A DNA stretch of 44,901 nt from a virus. The notes beneath the pieces are model-generated. The model saw nothing but the letters and a program-made list of their open reading frames with translations. It did not search any database and had not been told where the DNA came from. Location of the stretch: IMG/VR virus record IMGVR_UViG_3300022745_000056, positions 1-44,901 of that record; one strand, written 5' to 3'. Shown here in pieces: positions 30,648-39,472 of the stretch (the first letter of the stretch is position 1; each line of letters starts with the position of its first letter). Both the position numbers and the translations under genes were made by a program.

Positions 30648-31205
30648 ATGGCTACTTCCCAAGACCCCGTCGTTCAATGGGCCCTCGATCAGAACGCCAA
30701 GCGCATCGCGGTGGATCGTCAGATCCTGGCAGACTCCAAGGCCGAGTCTGACCGCGTGATGCCGGAGAACATCTTTCGTGCGCACTTCTTACCGTTCTGG
30801 CGCGGTGAGAAGACACTGCACGACAAGGACTATCTGCTCAACCTGTGGCTCACCACCGCGGGCGGGCACTTCGGACGCGTGCGTGTGGTCGATCTGAACG
30901 GCGACACCATTGCCACCAGTCCGACCGTCTCCCCCACCGACAAGCTCAACCTGCGCCAAGGCCGCATCGACACCAACCTCATGGTGGAGATGAGCAGCCG
31001 CGCGCCCACGCCGGCACTGCAACAGGCCCAGCTCACCAATGGCCTCATGCAGCGCTTTGGCGAGCAGACCTCCAACCTCAGCCAGGCCATGAGCGAGCAC
31101 ATGGCTGAGTGGGATGCGTTCTTGAACATCTTCAATCCAGCTGCAGCGGCTGCAACGGTTCAGCCTGCGGCGGCACAAGCGCCTGCGTTCGATGGCTTTG
31201 AATAA
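30648..31205 (+). CDS. Unrecognised protein with Ala/Gln-rich tail
   Basis: This 185-residue protein begins MATSQDPVVQWALDQNAKR and is helical at both ends, with a short beta-rich centre (GRVRVVDLNGDTIATSP). The C-terminal 25 residues are Ala/Pro/Gln-rich and probably flexible. CAAAGGA lies 13 bases before the ATG; an upstream TTG at 30630 is less likely. The next gene starts inside its last codons. No family is recognised. Confidence 0.5.
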   Translation: MATSQDPVVQWALDQNAKRIAVDRQILADSKAESDRVMPENIFRAHFLPFWRGEKTLHDKDYLLNLWLTTAGGHFGRVRVVDLNGDTIATSPTVSPTDKLNLRQGRIDTNLMVEMSSRAPTPALQQAQLTNGLMQRFGEQTSNLSQAMSEHMAEWDAFLNIFNPAAAAATVQPAAAQAPAFDGFE

Positions 31206-32325
31206 GCCCCTGCGGGTGCTCGAGCTGGGTGACATCCATCTCGGGCATCCCAACACCCCCACCATCCACATCATCCGCAACCTACACACCTACATCATCA
31301 ACCCTGGCACGCTCTCCAGTGTGGATCTGTTGGTGTTGGCGGGCGATGTGTTTGACAATCTGCTCGACTTGCCGATGGAGTGCGTGACGCCCATTCAGGC
31401 TTGGGCGTTCAGTGTGGTGGCGATGTGTGCAGAAAAGAAAGTGGCCGTGCTGGTGCTGGAGGGCACGCCTTCACACGACCGCAAGCAAAGCGTCATCTTC
31501 TTGCAGCAAAATGAGCGCCTGTTTGAAATGACAGGTCAGCGTGCTGAGCTCTACTACGTGCAAGACTTGAGCGTCCAGCGCATAGAGTCACTGGACATCG
31601 ACGTCTTGTGTGTGCCAGATGAGTGGGGGCATGACGCGCAAGACACCCAGGCGCAAGTGGATGCGCTCCTCAAAGCCAAGGGCATGACACAAGTCGATTT
31701 GGCCGTCATGCATGGCCACTTCGCCTACCAAGTCCCTCAAATTGCATCAAGCAAACACAAGTTTGATGAGCAGTTTTTCCTCGACCGTGTACGGTATCTG
31801 ATCTTCATTGGTCACATCCATCAAGCATCTCAGTATGACCGCATCTTTGCGGCCGGCAGTACGGATCGCTTGTCACACGGCGATGAGAACGACAAGGGTG
31901 CACTGCTGGCCACCATTCACCCCTCAGGTCGCTACACGGTCAAAACGCTGGCCAACCCAGGCGCCATGGTTTACCACACCGTGGTGGCGTATGACATGGA
32001 TTTGGATGAGGCGTTGCTGCGCATCGCCCACCAGATCAGTGGCTTTGACAGGCTCTCCAACATCAACGTGGAGACGCGGCGTGAATGCCCTGTCTTCCAA
32101 GCTGGCGATGTGCTGCGCAAGCGCTGGCCTCACTTCAAATGGAAGATCACCGACAAGACCGTCAAGGACGTGCGTGAAGTCATCCGTCAAGAACAAAAGC
32201 AGTACGTGCCCCTCATCATCAACCCCAACACTATCACGCCGCTGGTGGAGAATGCGCTCAGACATCGAGGTGTCAGCGCCAACACCTTTGAGCTGGCGAT
32301 GGTGAAGCTCAGAGAAGTCTTATGA
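31192..32325 (+). CDS. SbcD/Mre11-like metallophosphoesterase nuclease
   Basis: This 377-residue protein has the metallophosphoesterase motifs in order: GDIHLG (D14, H16), AGDVFD (D52), GTPSHD (91-96), MHGHF (H174, H176) and IGHIH (H208, H210). These bind the two metals used by Mre11/SbcD-type DNA nucleases, which clean or process ends and hairpins, usually with an SbcC/Rad50 ATPase partner not seen in this window. The third motif is GTPSHD rather than the usual GNHD. The C-terminal 130 residues probably form the capping domain. The ATG overlaps the upstream gene, and the next gene overlaps its stop as ATGA. It probably works in phage DNA replication or recombination. Confidence 0.85.
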   Translation: MALNKPLRVLELGDIHLGHPNTPTIHIIRNLHTYIINPGTLSSVDLLVLAGDVFDNLLDLPMECVTPIQAWAFSVVAMCAEKKVAVLVLEGTPSHDRKQSVIFLQQNERLFEMTGQRAELYYVQDLSVQRIESLDIDVLCVPDEWGHDAQDTQAQVDALLKAKGMTQVDLAVMHGHFAYQVPQIASSKHKFDEQFFLDRVRYLIFIGHIHQASQYDRIFAAGSTDRLSHGDENDKGALLATIHPSGRYTVKTLANPGAMVYHTVVAYDMDLDEALLRIAHQISGFDRLSNINVETRRECPVFQAGDVLRKRWPHFKWKITDKTVKDVREVIRQEQKQYVPLIINPNTITPLVENALRHRGVSANTFELAMVKLREVL

Positions 32326-33176
32326 ACAAGTTCCTGAGTGAGCGCACCGTCAGCAGCTACGCCGTGTCCATTGGTACGGCCATGGCGCTGGAGACCTTTG
32401 GCATGGGGCAGCGACCGGCGTATGATCCTGAACGCCAAGTGCAGCACATGCCTCTGTCCAAGTACCAGGAATTCTGGATCAACTTGGTCACGCTCTTTCG
32501 CAACATGGTGAGCTCTGTCAAGTCAGAGCACCGCGATCAGTTGAAGCCTGAAGACCTGGCAGATTGCTTGGCTGAAGAACTCGACGTGATCGATGCCGCC
32601 ATTGCAGCCCTCTCAGGCGGCGCCACACGGGTGGTCTACTACACGTGTGGCTACACGGCCATGAAGAATGCGTTTCAGCATGCTGAGCTCAGAGTGGACC
32701 GCACCGAGAATCAGCGCCAGTACACTGAACTGGCCACCAAGACCATCAACGCGTTTTACAAGAAGTACAAGCACTTGCGAGTGCATCGGCACTTCAGCAC
32801 CATGATCAGCCCCAACGCCAAGACGAAAGCCGTGATGCTGTCGCACTACGCGGTGGATCTGCTCAGCTGGAAGATGTTTGCCAATCTGGAACTCCTGGAG
32901 AGTCATACGGGGCGCATCAAGCCCCGTACGGAATGGTACACCAAGTACGTCAATGGAAAAGAACGATGTGTACGAATACCATGGGACCGGCGCATGCTGC
33001 AAGTCTTTGGTGATCAACATACCTTCTCTCCTCTCAAGAAGGCAGTGATTGACGCTGTCTTGGCTGTGGCCGAAGAACATCAGTGGACGCAAGCGACGAC
33101 GGATGACCGCATCCGTCTGGGTATTGGCTCCATGAAGGACAAGTACGCCGCGGCCATTCTGGCCAGCATGAAGTAA
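32322..33176 (+). CDS. Unrecognised protein coupled to the SbcD-like nuclease
   Basis: This 284-residue protein starts in the stop of the nuclease gene (ATGA), so the two are translated together. It is mainly helical, with basic patches (AFYKKYKHLRVHRHF, about 145-159; NGKERCVRIPWDRRM). No Rad50/SbcC ATPase motif is present, so it is not the usual SbcD partner. The basic surface and coupling suggest a DNA-associated role, which remains inference. Confidence 0.5.
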   Translation: MNKFLSERTVSSYAVSIGTAMALETFGMGQRPAYDPERQVQHMPLSKYQEFWINLVTLFRNMVSSVKSEHRDQLKPEDLADCLAEELDVIDAAIAALSGGATRVVYYTCGYTAMKNAFQHAELRVDRTENQRQYTELATKTINAFYKKYKHLRVHRHFSTMISPNAKTKAVMLSHYAVDLLSWKMFANLELLESHTGRIKPRTEWYTKYVNGKERCVRIPWDRRMLQVFGDQHTFSPLKKAVIDAVLAVAEEHQWTQATTDDRIRLGIGSMKDKYAAAILASMK

Positions 33177-33307
33177 TAGTCTGACCACTACCAACTGCCC
33201 TCACTCGGCTGGTAAGTCGCCCATACTCCAACGAGATGGGCGACCCAGTAGAGGTATGCCGTACTGACCATTTTCCCACCCCTCCAACCTGTAAGGAGCA
33301 CCTTGCT

Positions 33308-34042
33308 GTGAACGCACCCGCACAAAAACCCAAAGACATCACCGCCAATTCCAACATCCGCTTGTCTGCGCCGTGCCCGTCGGCCCGTGGCAAGTGGTCC
33401 AAGCTCAACTTCAGCCAGTGGATGGGCAATCCCCGGCTGGAGGTGATGACTGAAGATCCCAACGATCAGAACAACAACCGCGGCCGCATCACGGCGCCGA
33501 TGGACATCATCACCTTCACGGCGGTGGTCAACAAGATCCGTGAGCTGTGCGACAGCCCGCAAGAGATCAAGTGGGTGTTCGAGTTCGCCAAGCCCCAACG
33601 CAACAACGGCCAAGGCCCGAGCGAGCCGATGAAGGTGGCCAGCGTCATCGTGGGCCGCAACGCCGAAGGCGTGGTGTTCATCTGCGTCAAGGATGACGCC
33701 ATCTCCGGCCGGCCGGTCATTCCGTTCCCCTTTGCGCTGACCAACCGCTACACCAAGCTGCGCAAGGCCAACGGCGAAGAGCTGAGCAAGAGCGAGCTGA
33801 GCGTCATCGCTGCGCGCGCCTGGTGTGATGCGGCCATCCGCATCGTCACCCAGCTGTGCGTCGACCGCTACGAGCACCCGCAACCCCCGCAAGGTGGCTG
33901 GGGCAACCGCGGTGGCGGCGGTGGTGGCGGTGGCGGCTGGAACAACCGTGGTGGCAACGGGGGCGGCAATGGCGGCGGCAACTCGGGCGGTGGCTCGAGT
34001 GGCGGTGACGCTGCTGGCTTCAGCGAAGACATCCCCTACTGA
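33308..34042 (+). CDS. SSB-like single-stranded DNA-binding protein
   Basis: This 244-residue protein has a folded N-terminal region with alternating strands (for example FTAVVNKIRELCDSP and MKVASVIVGRNAEGVVFICV), then a linker of about 50 residues made almost entirely of Gly, Asn and Trp, and an acidic tip ending SEDIPY. That tip matches the DDDIPF-type tail with which bacterial SSBs recruit partner proteins. The fold itself is not provable by eye. It would coat single-stranded DNA during replication. The start is GTG at 33308, with AAGGAG 9 bases upstream. Codon use is GC-rich, in line with an abundant protein. Confidence 0.75.
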   Translation: MNAPAQKPKDITANSNIRLSAPCPSARGKWSKLNFSQWMGNPRLEVMTEDPNDQNNNRGRITAPMDIITFTAVVNKIRELCDSPQEIKWVFEFAKPQRNNGQGPSEPMKVASVIVGRNAEGVVFICVKDDAISGRPVIPFPFALTNRYTKLRKANGEELSKSELSVIAARAWCDAAIRIVTQLCVDRYEHPQPPQGGWGNRGGGGGGGGGWNNRGGNGGGNGGGNSGGGSSGGDAAGFSEDIPY

Positions 34043-34057
34043 TCGCTGTTGCCTTGA

Positions 34058-34119
34058 CGGCATAACGTCCAGACTCTCTCCGGCCGCATAGGCTAGAGAG
34101 AGTCTGGACAACTATGCCG
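34058..34119. terminator. 14-bp terminator with symmetric CGGCATAA / TATGCCG arms
   Basis: GTCCAGACTCTCTC (34067-34080) pairs perfectly with GAGAGAGTCTGGAC (34096-34109). CGGCATAA (34058-34065) and TATGCCG (34113-34119) extend it. It separates the SSB-like gene from the next unit. Confidence 0.85.
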
Positions 34120-34145
34120 ATCAGGATTGCAACGTGTCTGAAGCG

Positions 34146-34153
34146 CATATTAC
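34146..34153 (+). promoter_or_regulatory. CATATTAC early-promoter-like motif
   Basis: CATATTACCTC lies 85 bases before the start at 34239 in a locally AT-rich stretch and right after the terminator. It is one of three exact CATATTAC copies and the best placed as a promoter. Confidence 0.5.
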
Positions 34154-34238
34154 CTCTTAGGAGCTTTGCTCTTTTGAATAATCAGGAAAATAAGCAATAC
34201 AATGTCTGTAACGCTTTCATCAACCCCAAGGAGAATTC

Positions 34239-35777
34239 ATGCAGCTGAGTTATGGCGATGATCCGAAGTTTGCTGCCGTGTGGGTCAACCATGGCGACAA
34301 AACGCCTATCCCGTTCACGGGCACGTTGATTGACCGCTCACGCACACGTGAAGTGTCGACGGACACGACGTTTCAGTTCATCAACGAGTGGCTGAGCACA
34401 CAGCCTACCGCCACTCAGGAATCCATGTTCGAGCTTATGGTGTTAATGCGCCATGCGCTGGAGACGCAATTCGTCACGATCGAATGCATCGGTGTGCTGC
34501 AAGACTACCTTGGCCAGCTCTACAAGCTGGTCGACATGGTCAACCTGCGCCAGTTCGTCACGCAGCACAAGGAGATCCACATCCCCTCCAGCATCATCGT
34601 GACGTTTGACCAGAGCACGCAGATCTCTGGCACGCAGAGCCAAACCTATGACCGCGAGCAGTACCTGGATCTGATCACGCTATCGCTGGCGCTGCGCTTA
34701 GCGTATCCGATCTTCGTGAACTTCATCAGCGCGCATTCGCGCGTGGTGGGTAACACCTACAAGGAGTTTCGAGCGCTCTCGCTGCTCAACCGCAGCAAGC
34801 TCATCAGCGACCGTGCCATGGACAAGCTGCGACTCTACGTCGACACCAGCATGTCACGCAGCCAGATCAAGGATGCTGATTCCATCAATGTCAGCGGCTG
34901 CGGCATGGATGACTTCCCCAAGATGATCCTGGCCGACATCGTGGTGAAGAAGCTCTCTTGCGCGGACGTACGTGGTACGGACTCCAAGGCCACCATGATC
35001 AGTGCCATCTGGCAACTGGTCAAGGGGCGTCTGGACATGCGCAACTTGCCGCCTACGCAGCGAGTCGTCTACAAGTCAGGCACTGAAGGTGGCAATGATG
35101 GCGGCGGTGGCGGCAACTCTGGCATCGAAGAAGTCAAGACGCGAGGGGCTTTTTCCATCGCAGACGGTGCTGTCATTCAGGTGCAGTGCGATCGCTGGCG
35201 TGACCTGGCGTTTCGTTTGGAGCCGCAGCTCAACCCTGAGTTTCTGGAAGCCGTCGTGAGCGCCACAACGGATGCGCTCAGCACCGTCATCATTTCGCGC
35301 TGCCAGCTCGTGCTCTGCGGCTGGGTGATCTCGCCAGTGTTCTCCACACAAGCGCTGGTGGAGATCAACAAAGAGCAGCTCAGCCGCATGATCGGGTTGT
35401 CGAGTGCGGTGCTCTGGCACCGAGGCTACCACTTGCTCTCAGGACTGGTGGGGGCCACGTGTCTGCCGCAAGACGTGGCCATCGGTGGTGCAGCATTCAC
35501 GCCGCGTAACCGCATCACTGATGAGCGAATGCAGAAAATCGAGCTCTTATATTCTCACTTGAAGCCCAAAGAGCGTGCCGATGTGAGAACAAAAAAGCCC
35601 CACATGATCCTGACAGCGATCAACACGCTGGCGGGGCTCTTTGCTTCGGAGAAGTGGCGTTTCAGTCTCCCGGATGATCAGGTCAAGGTCTTGACCGGGT
35701 CTCCGCATATTCGAGTCATCCCCGTGCACTCGGATATCGCCAACGTACTGGCCCAGTACGTGATCGATCATCAGTAA
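34239..35777 (+). CDS. Candidate phiKZ gp68-type RNA polymerase subunit
   Basis: This 512-residue protein is helical with no cellular RNAP motif. It is proposed as the counterpart of phiKZ gp68, a non-virion RNAP subunit that lacks cellular homologues, because its length is close to that recalled for gp68 (about 520) and it sits between the gp55-like and gp71-74-like genes in the same order and strand as in phiKZ. Visible features: AALSLALRLAYPIFVNFI-like helix (about 150-165), SGCGMDDFPKMILADIV (about 220-236) and a flexible Gly/Asn insertion, GGNDGGGGGNSG (about 285-296). AAGGAG precedes the ATG, and a CATATTAC motif lies upstream. Identity is by synteny only. Confidence 0.5.
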   Translation: MQLSYGDDPKFAAVWVNHGDKTPIPFTGTLIDRSRTREVSTDTTFQFINEWLSTQPTATQESMFELMVLMRHALETQFVTIECIGVLQDYLGQLYKLVDMVNLRQFVTQHKEIHIPSSIIVTFDQSTQISGTQSQTYDREQYLDLITLSLALRLAYPIFVNFISAHSRVVGNTYKEFRALSLLNRSKLISDRAMDKLRLYVDTSMSRSQIKDADSINVSGCGMDDFPKMILADIVVKKLSCADVRGTDSKATMISAIWQLVKGRLDMRNLPPTQRVVYKSGTEGGNDGGGGGNSGIEEVKTRGAFSIADGAVIQVQCDRWRDLAFRLEPQLNPEFLEAVVSATTDALSTVIISRCQLVLCGWVISPVFSTQALVEINKEQLSRMIGLSSAVLWHRGYHLLSGLVGATCLPQDVAIGGAAFTPRNRITDERMQKIELLYSHLKPKERADVRTKKPHMILTAINTLAGLFASEKWRFSLPDDQVKVLTGSPHIRVIPVHSDIANVLAQYVIDHQ

Positions 35778-35809
35778 CTTCAATTCCCCAACCCACAGGA
35801 GTGTTTCTC

Positions 35810-37270
35810 ATGCAACAGTTCAATCAGTTCGCCGCCTACACCATCCTCAGCGCGTCGGTGCTGCAGCTCGTGCTGGCGGAAGAAGCCGGCTTGCAGCCGA
35901 TGCACCTGATGCCGTACCAACTGGTGGACTCCACCGACACGCACAGCAACATCATGCAGGCGGTGCAGCGTGATGCGCTGCTCACCCCCACGGTAGTGGC
36001 CGGGGTGATGGGCGAGGCGCTGCGTCCCAACATGAACAGCGGGGTGGTTGCCCCGATCACCAATGGCTGGGGCACTCGGCGCTTTCGCTTCGGCATGAAG
36101 GTGCGCGTGGAAAACGCCATGGGTTCCGTGTTTCTCTACATGATCACGGGCTACACGGACTACTCGGATGTCAGCTTTGCGGGCAGCGTGGATCCGAACA
36201 TGGTGCTCAACATCAACAGCTACCAGAAGATCCACGAGCAGTCGGCCGCAGCCAGCATCACGCTGCCGGTGGGCATCAACGAGATCCAAGCGGGCAGTGA
36301 CGTGCTCAAGAACACCAACGACGCCAGTCAGGTGGCAGGCCTCATGCTGCAGCGCCCCAGCGACATCTACCTGATCTCGCAGGACGCAGCCTTTGCTCAG
36401 GCCAGTGGCAACCAGTTGGGGCTGCATTCGTCGACCATGTGCCCGCTGGGTGCTACGGCTCAGCTGGCCAGCAGCTTCCAGACCAGCCCGTGCCGCTGGG
36501 CCAGTGACTATCTGCTGGCCGCCACTGCGCCCACGGCTGGCCTCAATGGTGATCCGGCCATGGAGCACAGCGAGCGCGCGTCGCGGCTGCAGACTGCCTC
36601 GCTGGTCAAGGAAGATTTCTTCCGCATGCTCACGCAGATGCTGCATGACACGGGCTCTCCGGCTGCAGCACGCCTGACCATCTCGCAGCTGCAAGAAATC
36701 GACCCCACGCTGCTGCAGCGCACGGTGGTCGTGCCTTTTGCGCCGGATGCCAACATGGGCGCGCTGGTGACGGGTGACAACCGACAACTGGCCACCATTG
36801 CAGCCATGTACGCGCAGAGCGTGCCGGCGTACATGAACATGTGCGGCCTCTCGAGCGTGGAGTTCATCCAGATGGCGCGGGGCAATACGCTGGATCAACG
36901 CCCGGGCCACTGCGTGGTGACCAGTGCCATGACCTTCGTGGGCAACCGACCGGTGGAGCAGCTGACCTACGCGTTCCAGCACGCCATGCAGTCCGAGATG
37001 TTCCCGGCCGCGTCGTTCAGCCACAACTATCCGTTCTCGATCCGGATGACGTGTGCTCTGTTCGGCTACGCCCACATCGACATCAGCGACCTGTTTGGTA
37101 CCACGGAGAAGTACTCCTTCCCCATCTACGCCAACAGCCCGTGGAACCCCATGGTGACGGCTGATCCGAACGGCTACATCCAACTGGCCTCGGGCATGAA
37201 TGCTCTGGCCAACACCGCTCAACTGCAGATGCCCAACCACAACTACCAGAACTATGACGTGCTGAGCTGA
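35810..37270 (+). CDS. Abundant-looking unknown, possibly phage-nucleus import factor
   Basis: This 486-residue protein has a beta-rich first half (FRFGMKVRVENAMGSVFLYMITGY, about 85-108) and a mixed second half. Codon use is strongly GC-ending, suggesting high expression. ACAGGAG precedes the ATG at 35810. It directly follows the gp68-type gene; in phiKZ that position is held by gp69, reported as Imp1, a protein-import factor of the phage nucleus (PicA in phiPA3). This is the only ground for the suggestion and no sequence match was checked. A virion structural protein is an equally plausible reading from composition. Confidence 0.4.
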   Translation: MQQFNQFAAYTILSASVLQLVLAEEAGLQPMHLMPYQLVDSTDTHSNIMQAVQRDALLTPTVVAGVMGEALRPNMNSGVVAPITNGWGTRRFRFGMKVRVENAMGSVFLYMITGYTDYSDVSFAGSVDPNMVLNINSYQKIHEQSAAASITLPVGINEIQAGSDVLKNTNDASQVAGLMLQRPSDIYLISQDAAFAQASGNQLGLHSSTMCPLGATAQLASSFQTSPCRWASDYLLAATAPTAGLNGDPAMEHSERASRLQTASLVKEDFFRMLTQMLHDTGSPAAARLTISQLQEIDPTLLQRTVVVPFAPDANMGALVTGDNRQLATIAAMYAQSVPAYMNMCGLSSVEFIQMARGNTLDQRPGHCVVTSAMTFVGNRPVEQLTYAFQHAMQSEMFPAASFSHNYPFSIRMTCALFGYAHIDISDLFGTTEKYSFPIYANSPWNPMVTADPNGYIQLASGMNALANTAQLQMPNHNYQNYDVLS

Positions 37271-37348
37271 TCTCACTCGTCTGACCTGCCTGTTGCTGTA
37301 GCATGACACGTGCTACAGCAGCCTTTCACCCCACTCACAAGGATACTC

Positions 37349-38911
37349 ATGTCGAAACTTGCCAAGCTGTATGAGGACAGCCTGAAGCTGGCCTTCATCA
37401 CGGTCGACCATCAGGGTCGACTGTACCAGAGCTACGGGGACGTCCCGGAGCCGCTCATGAGCGCGGACAAGCCGATCTACCTCAGCTCGGCCAACCGCAT
37501 CGTCACGGACGAGTTCCACGCGTACCATCCGCTGGCCGAGTCCATGGGCCAGCCGGAGCATGCCGTGGCCGCGCTCATCCGGCGCTACTACACCAAGAGC
37601 ACTGCACTGCGCTTGGTCAGTCTCATCGGATCCGTGATCGCGTTTTCCGAGAACGTGGATCAGCATCCGAACGCCAACCCCGAGCAAAGCAACATGCTGC
37701 GTCAGCTGGGGGTGTTCGAACCCAACCTGGGCAGCACGTGGACTGACCTGGTGCGCAAGGTGTCGGCTCAGCCGACGCTCTCCATCATGAACGTCTACTG
37801 CCGTAACGGCGCCAAGATCGCCGGACGCGAATACCTGCGCGGAGCCATCGTCACCTTCGGCATCTACGAGATGCTCAAGACCTGGCTGGGTGGTGGCGAA
37901 AAGCCGGCCAAGCTCGGTGTAGGCAGCAAGAAGAAAGCGGAAAACATCATCCGCGTCTTTGAGTACATTCTGCCGGAAATCACCACCGAATCGCCCGAGA
38001 AGGCCATGGGCTATTCGCGGGGCTGCTCCGATCCGCAGGGTCCTCGCTGGGTGGCGCTCATGCGCTCACTCGGCGCCATTCAAGAGCGCATCAACTCGGT
38101 GGCGCAAGAGCTGGGCGCGTTTTGCTTTGAGCCCGATAAAATCATCGTGGACCTGGACTGGATACCCCAGCTCGATACGCTCGGTGAACTCCGTGCTGAG
38201 ATCCTCAGCTGGAACTCCTCCAAGTCCCTGGCGGCTCCTGCACCGGCCACTGCAGCGCCTGCTGCAGCGCCTGCGGCTCGTGGCGGGCTGCAGACTCGCA
38301 ACGCCTACGCGAGCTCCGCCCCACCTGCCCCGCAGCTGCAAGTGCAAGCGCCTCCGCCACCGGCGCCCGCATTGGAGCCTGCTGCTGCACCGGCACCCAA
38401 CCGCGTGAGCATTGGTGCTCGTCCGAGCGGCCTGATCCAGCAGCAGCCTGGTCAGTACACGGCTTACCAGCCGCCGGCTCCCCCGCCGCCGGCAGGCGCA
38501 CAGTACACGTACTCACCCGACGGGCGGCACATTCTCCTCAATGGCCAGTGGGTGCCGGCACCGCCGCAAGCACCGCCGCAGCCCCAGATGACCTATTCGC
38601 CTGACGGACGGTTCGTCCTTTACAACGGTCAGTGGGTGCCGGCACCGCCGCAACAGCAGCAGCAATATCCTGGCCAGGCGTCTCACCTGCCGGTGCGCGC
38701 CAGTCTCTACCCGCCGGCGGCTCCGGCGTACACGAACGGCTATGCGCCGGTGCAGAACCCCATGGCCAACATGCCTGCCACTGCCTATGCGGCAGCGGTC
38801 AACTCTGGCCAGTACGTGCCGGTGGGCGTGAGCAACAACGCCATCCAGCAACACCAGACCATCAACTACGCCGCACCGGTCAACGCCTTCCACGGCGTAG
38901 GCAGCGTGTAA
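37349..38911 (+). CDS. Two-part protein with Pro/Ala/Gln-rich tail and YSPDGR repeats
   Basis: The first ~285 of 520 residues form a folded, mainly helical domain (AAALIRRYYTKSTALRLVSLIGSVIAF-type segments, ILPEITTESPEKAMGYSRG). The remaining ~235 are low complexity, rich in Pro, Ala, Gln and Tyr, and contain two copies of a 20-residue unit, YSPDGR..L.NGQWVPAPPQ (38510-38569 and 38594-38653). Such tails are usually disordered and can bind partners or phase-separate. AAGGA lies upstream of the ATG at 37349. It follows the 486-residue gene by 78 bases and ends at a strong terminator. Function unknown. Confidence 0.5.
   Translation: MSKLAKLYEDSLKLAFITVDHQGRLYQSYGDVPEPLMSADKPIYLSSANRIVTDEFHAYHPLAESMGQPEHAVAALIRRYYTKSTALRLVSLIGSVIAFSENVDQHPNANPEQSNMLRQLGVFEPNLGSTWTDLVRKVSAQPTLSIMNVYCRNGAKIAGREYLRGAIVTFGIYEMLKTWLGGGEKPAKLGVGSKKKAENIIRVFEYILPEITTESPEKAMGYSRGCSDPQGPRWVALMRSLGAIQERINSVAQELGAFCFEPDKIIVDLDWIPQLDTLGELRAEILSWNSSKSLAAPAPATAAPAAAPAARGGLQTRNAYASSAPPAPQLQVQAPPPPAPALEPAAAPAPNRVSIGARPSGLIQQQPGQYTAYQPPAPPPPAGAQYTYSPDGRHILLNGQWVPAPPQAPPQPQMTYSPDGRFVLYNGQWVPAPPQQQQQYPGQASHLPVRASLYPPAAPAYTNGYAPVQNPMANMPATAYAAAVNSGQYVPVGVSNNAIQQHQTINYAAPVNAFHGVGSV
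38510..38653 (+). repeat. Two 20-codon direct repeats in the Pro-rich tail
   Basis: Codons 38510-38569 and 38594-38653 both encode YSPDGR, two variable residues, L, one variable residue, NGQWVPAPPQ. The DNA differs at many third positions, so the duplication is old or maintained by selection on protein. Confidence 0.85.
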
Positions 38912-38930
38912 GTCGTTCGGTCTTTCACAG

Positions 38931-38981
38931 CGGCATAAAGCCCGCTATCAGGGACTTCCTTGATAGCGGGCTTTTTCTTTT
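38931..38981. terminator. 14-bp terminator with one CGGCATAAAG arm
   Basis: AAAGCCCGCTATCA (38937-38950) pairs with TGATAGCGGGCTTT (38961-38974), followed on the + side by a T-rich tract (CTTTTTCTTTT) and on the - side by CTTTATGCCG (complement of 38931-38940). It serves converging genes. Confidence 0.88.
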
Positions 38982-39003
38982 GCAAGGAATGGCTGAGCAA
39001 GGA

Positions 39004-39345
39004 TCAGGACTTGAGGGTGTTGACCGTGTTGAACTGCGCCAACAGACGATCCACATCGGTGGTGTTGGGCGTTTTGAGGGTGCCAATGCCAGGGCCAAAG
39101 TCACTGGGACTGAGCATGTCGTTGACACGCATCACGAAGTAGTGATACTGCGGTAAAATGCCGACCTTGTAGAGGTAGTCGTAGAAGCGACCCTTGTAGA
39201 GTTCAGCATCCATGGCGGCCACAGGCACGCTTTGATCAGACGCACGGGCCTTGAACAAAGGCAGTTGGTTCTCGAAGAGGTCTCGAAAGTCCTCATCGAA
39301 GTAGGGATCGGGTGCCACAGCAAGTTTCTTGGCTAAAGTGAGCAT
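39004..39345 (-). CDS. Unrecognised small protein, isolated on the minus strand
   Basis: This 113-residue protein has MLTLAKKLAVAPDPYFDEDFRDLFENQLP at the N-terminus, then YKGRFYDYLYKVGILPQYHYFVMRVNDM and a polar C-terminus. The compact aromatic centre suggests a folded structural or tail-associated protein, but no family is recognised. AAGGAA precedes the ATG at 39345; the longer frame to 39378 has no ribosome site. It is the only leftward gene in the RNAP region. Confidence 0.5.
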   Translation of the reverse strand: MLTLAKKLAVAPDPYFDEDFRDLFENQLPLFKARASDQSVPVAAMDAELYKGRFYDYLYKVGILPQYHYFVMRVNDMLSPSDFGPGIGTLKTPNTTDVDRLLAQFNTVNTLKS

Positions 39346-39390
39346 GGTATTCCTTCTAGAGTCAAAGCGGGAATGCAAGTGCTTTCAAAC

Positions 39391-39400
39391 GTATATTATC
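39391..39400 (+). promoter_or_regulatory. GTATATTATC early-promoter-like motif
   Basis: GTATATTATC lies 73 bases before the RNAP beta subunit and is the copy closest to the phiKZ TATATTAC consensus outside the CATATTAC set. It lies between divergent genes, in the right place for a promoter. Confidence 0.5.
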
Positions 39401-39472
39401 TTTACGAGTCTCATATCCTGTACGGATGTTACCTCCCCACCACCCCTTCACTGTTAAGGAGATCCATCAACC

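Noticed and set aside
35780-37309. 509-codon - strand frame opposite the 486-residue gene
   Set aside because: Same antisense artefact; the + frame has ACAGGAG at proper spacing and plausible protein composition.
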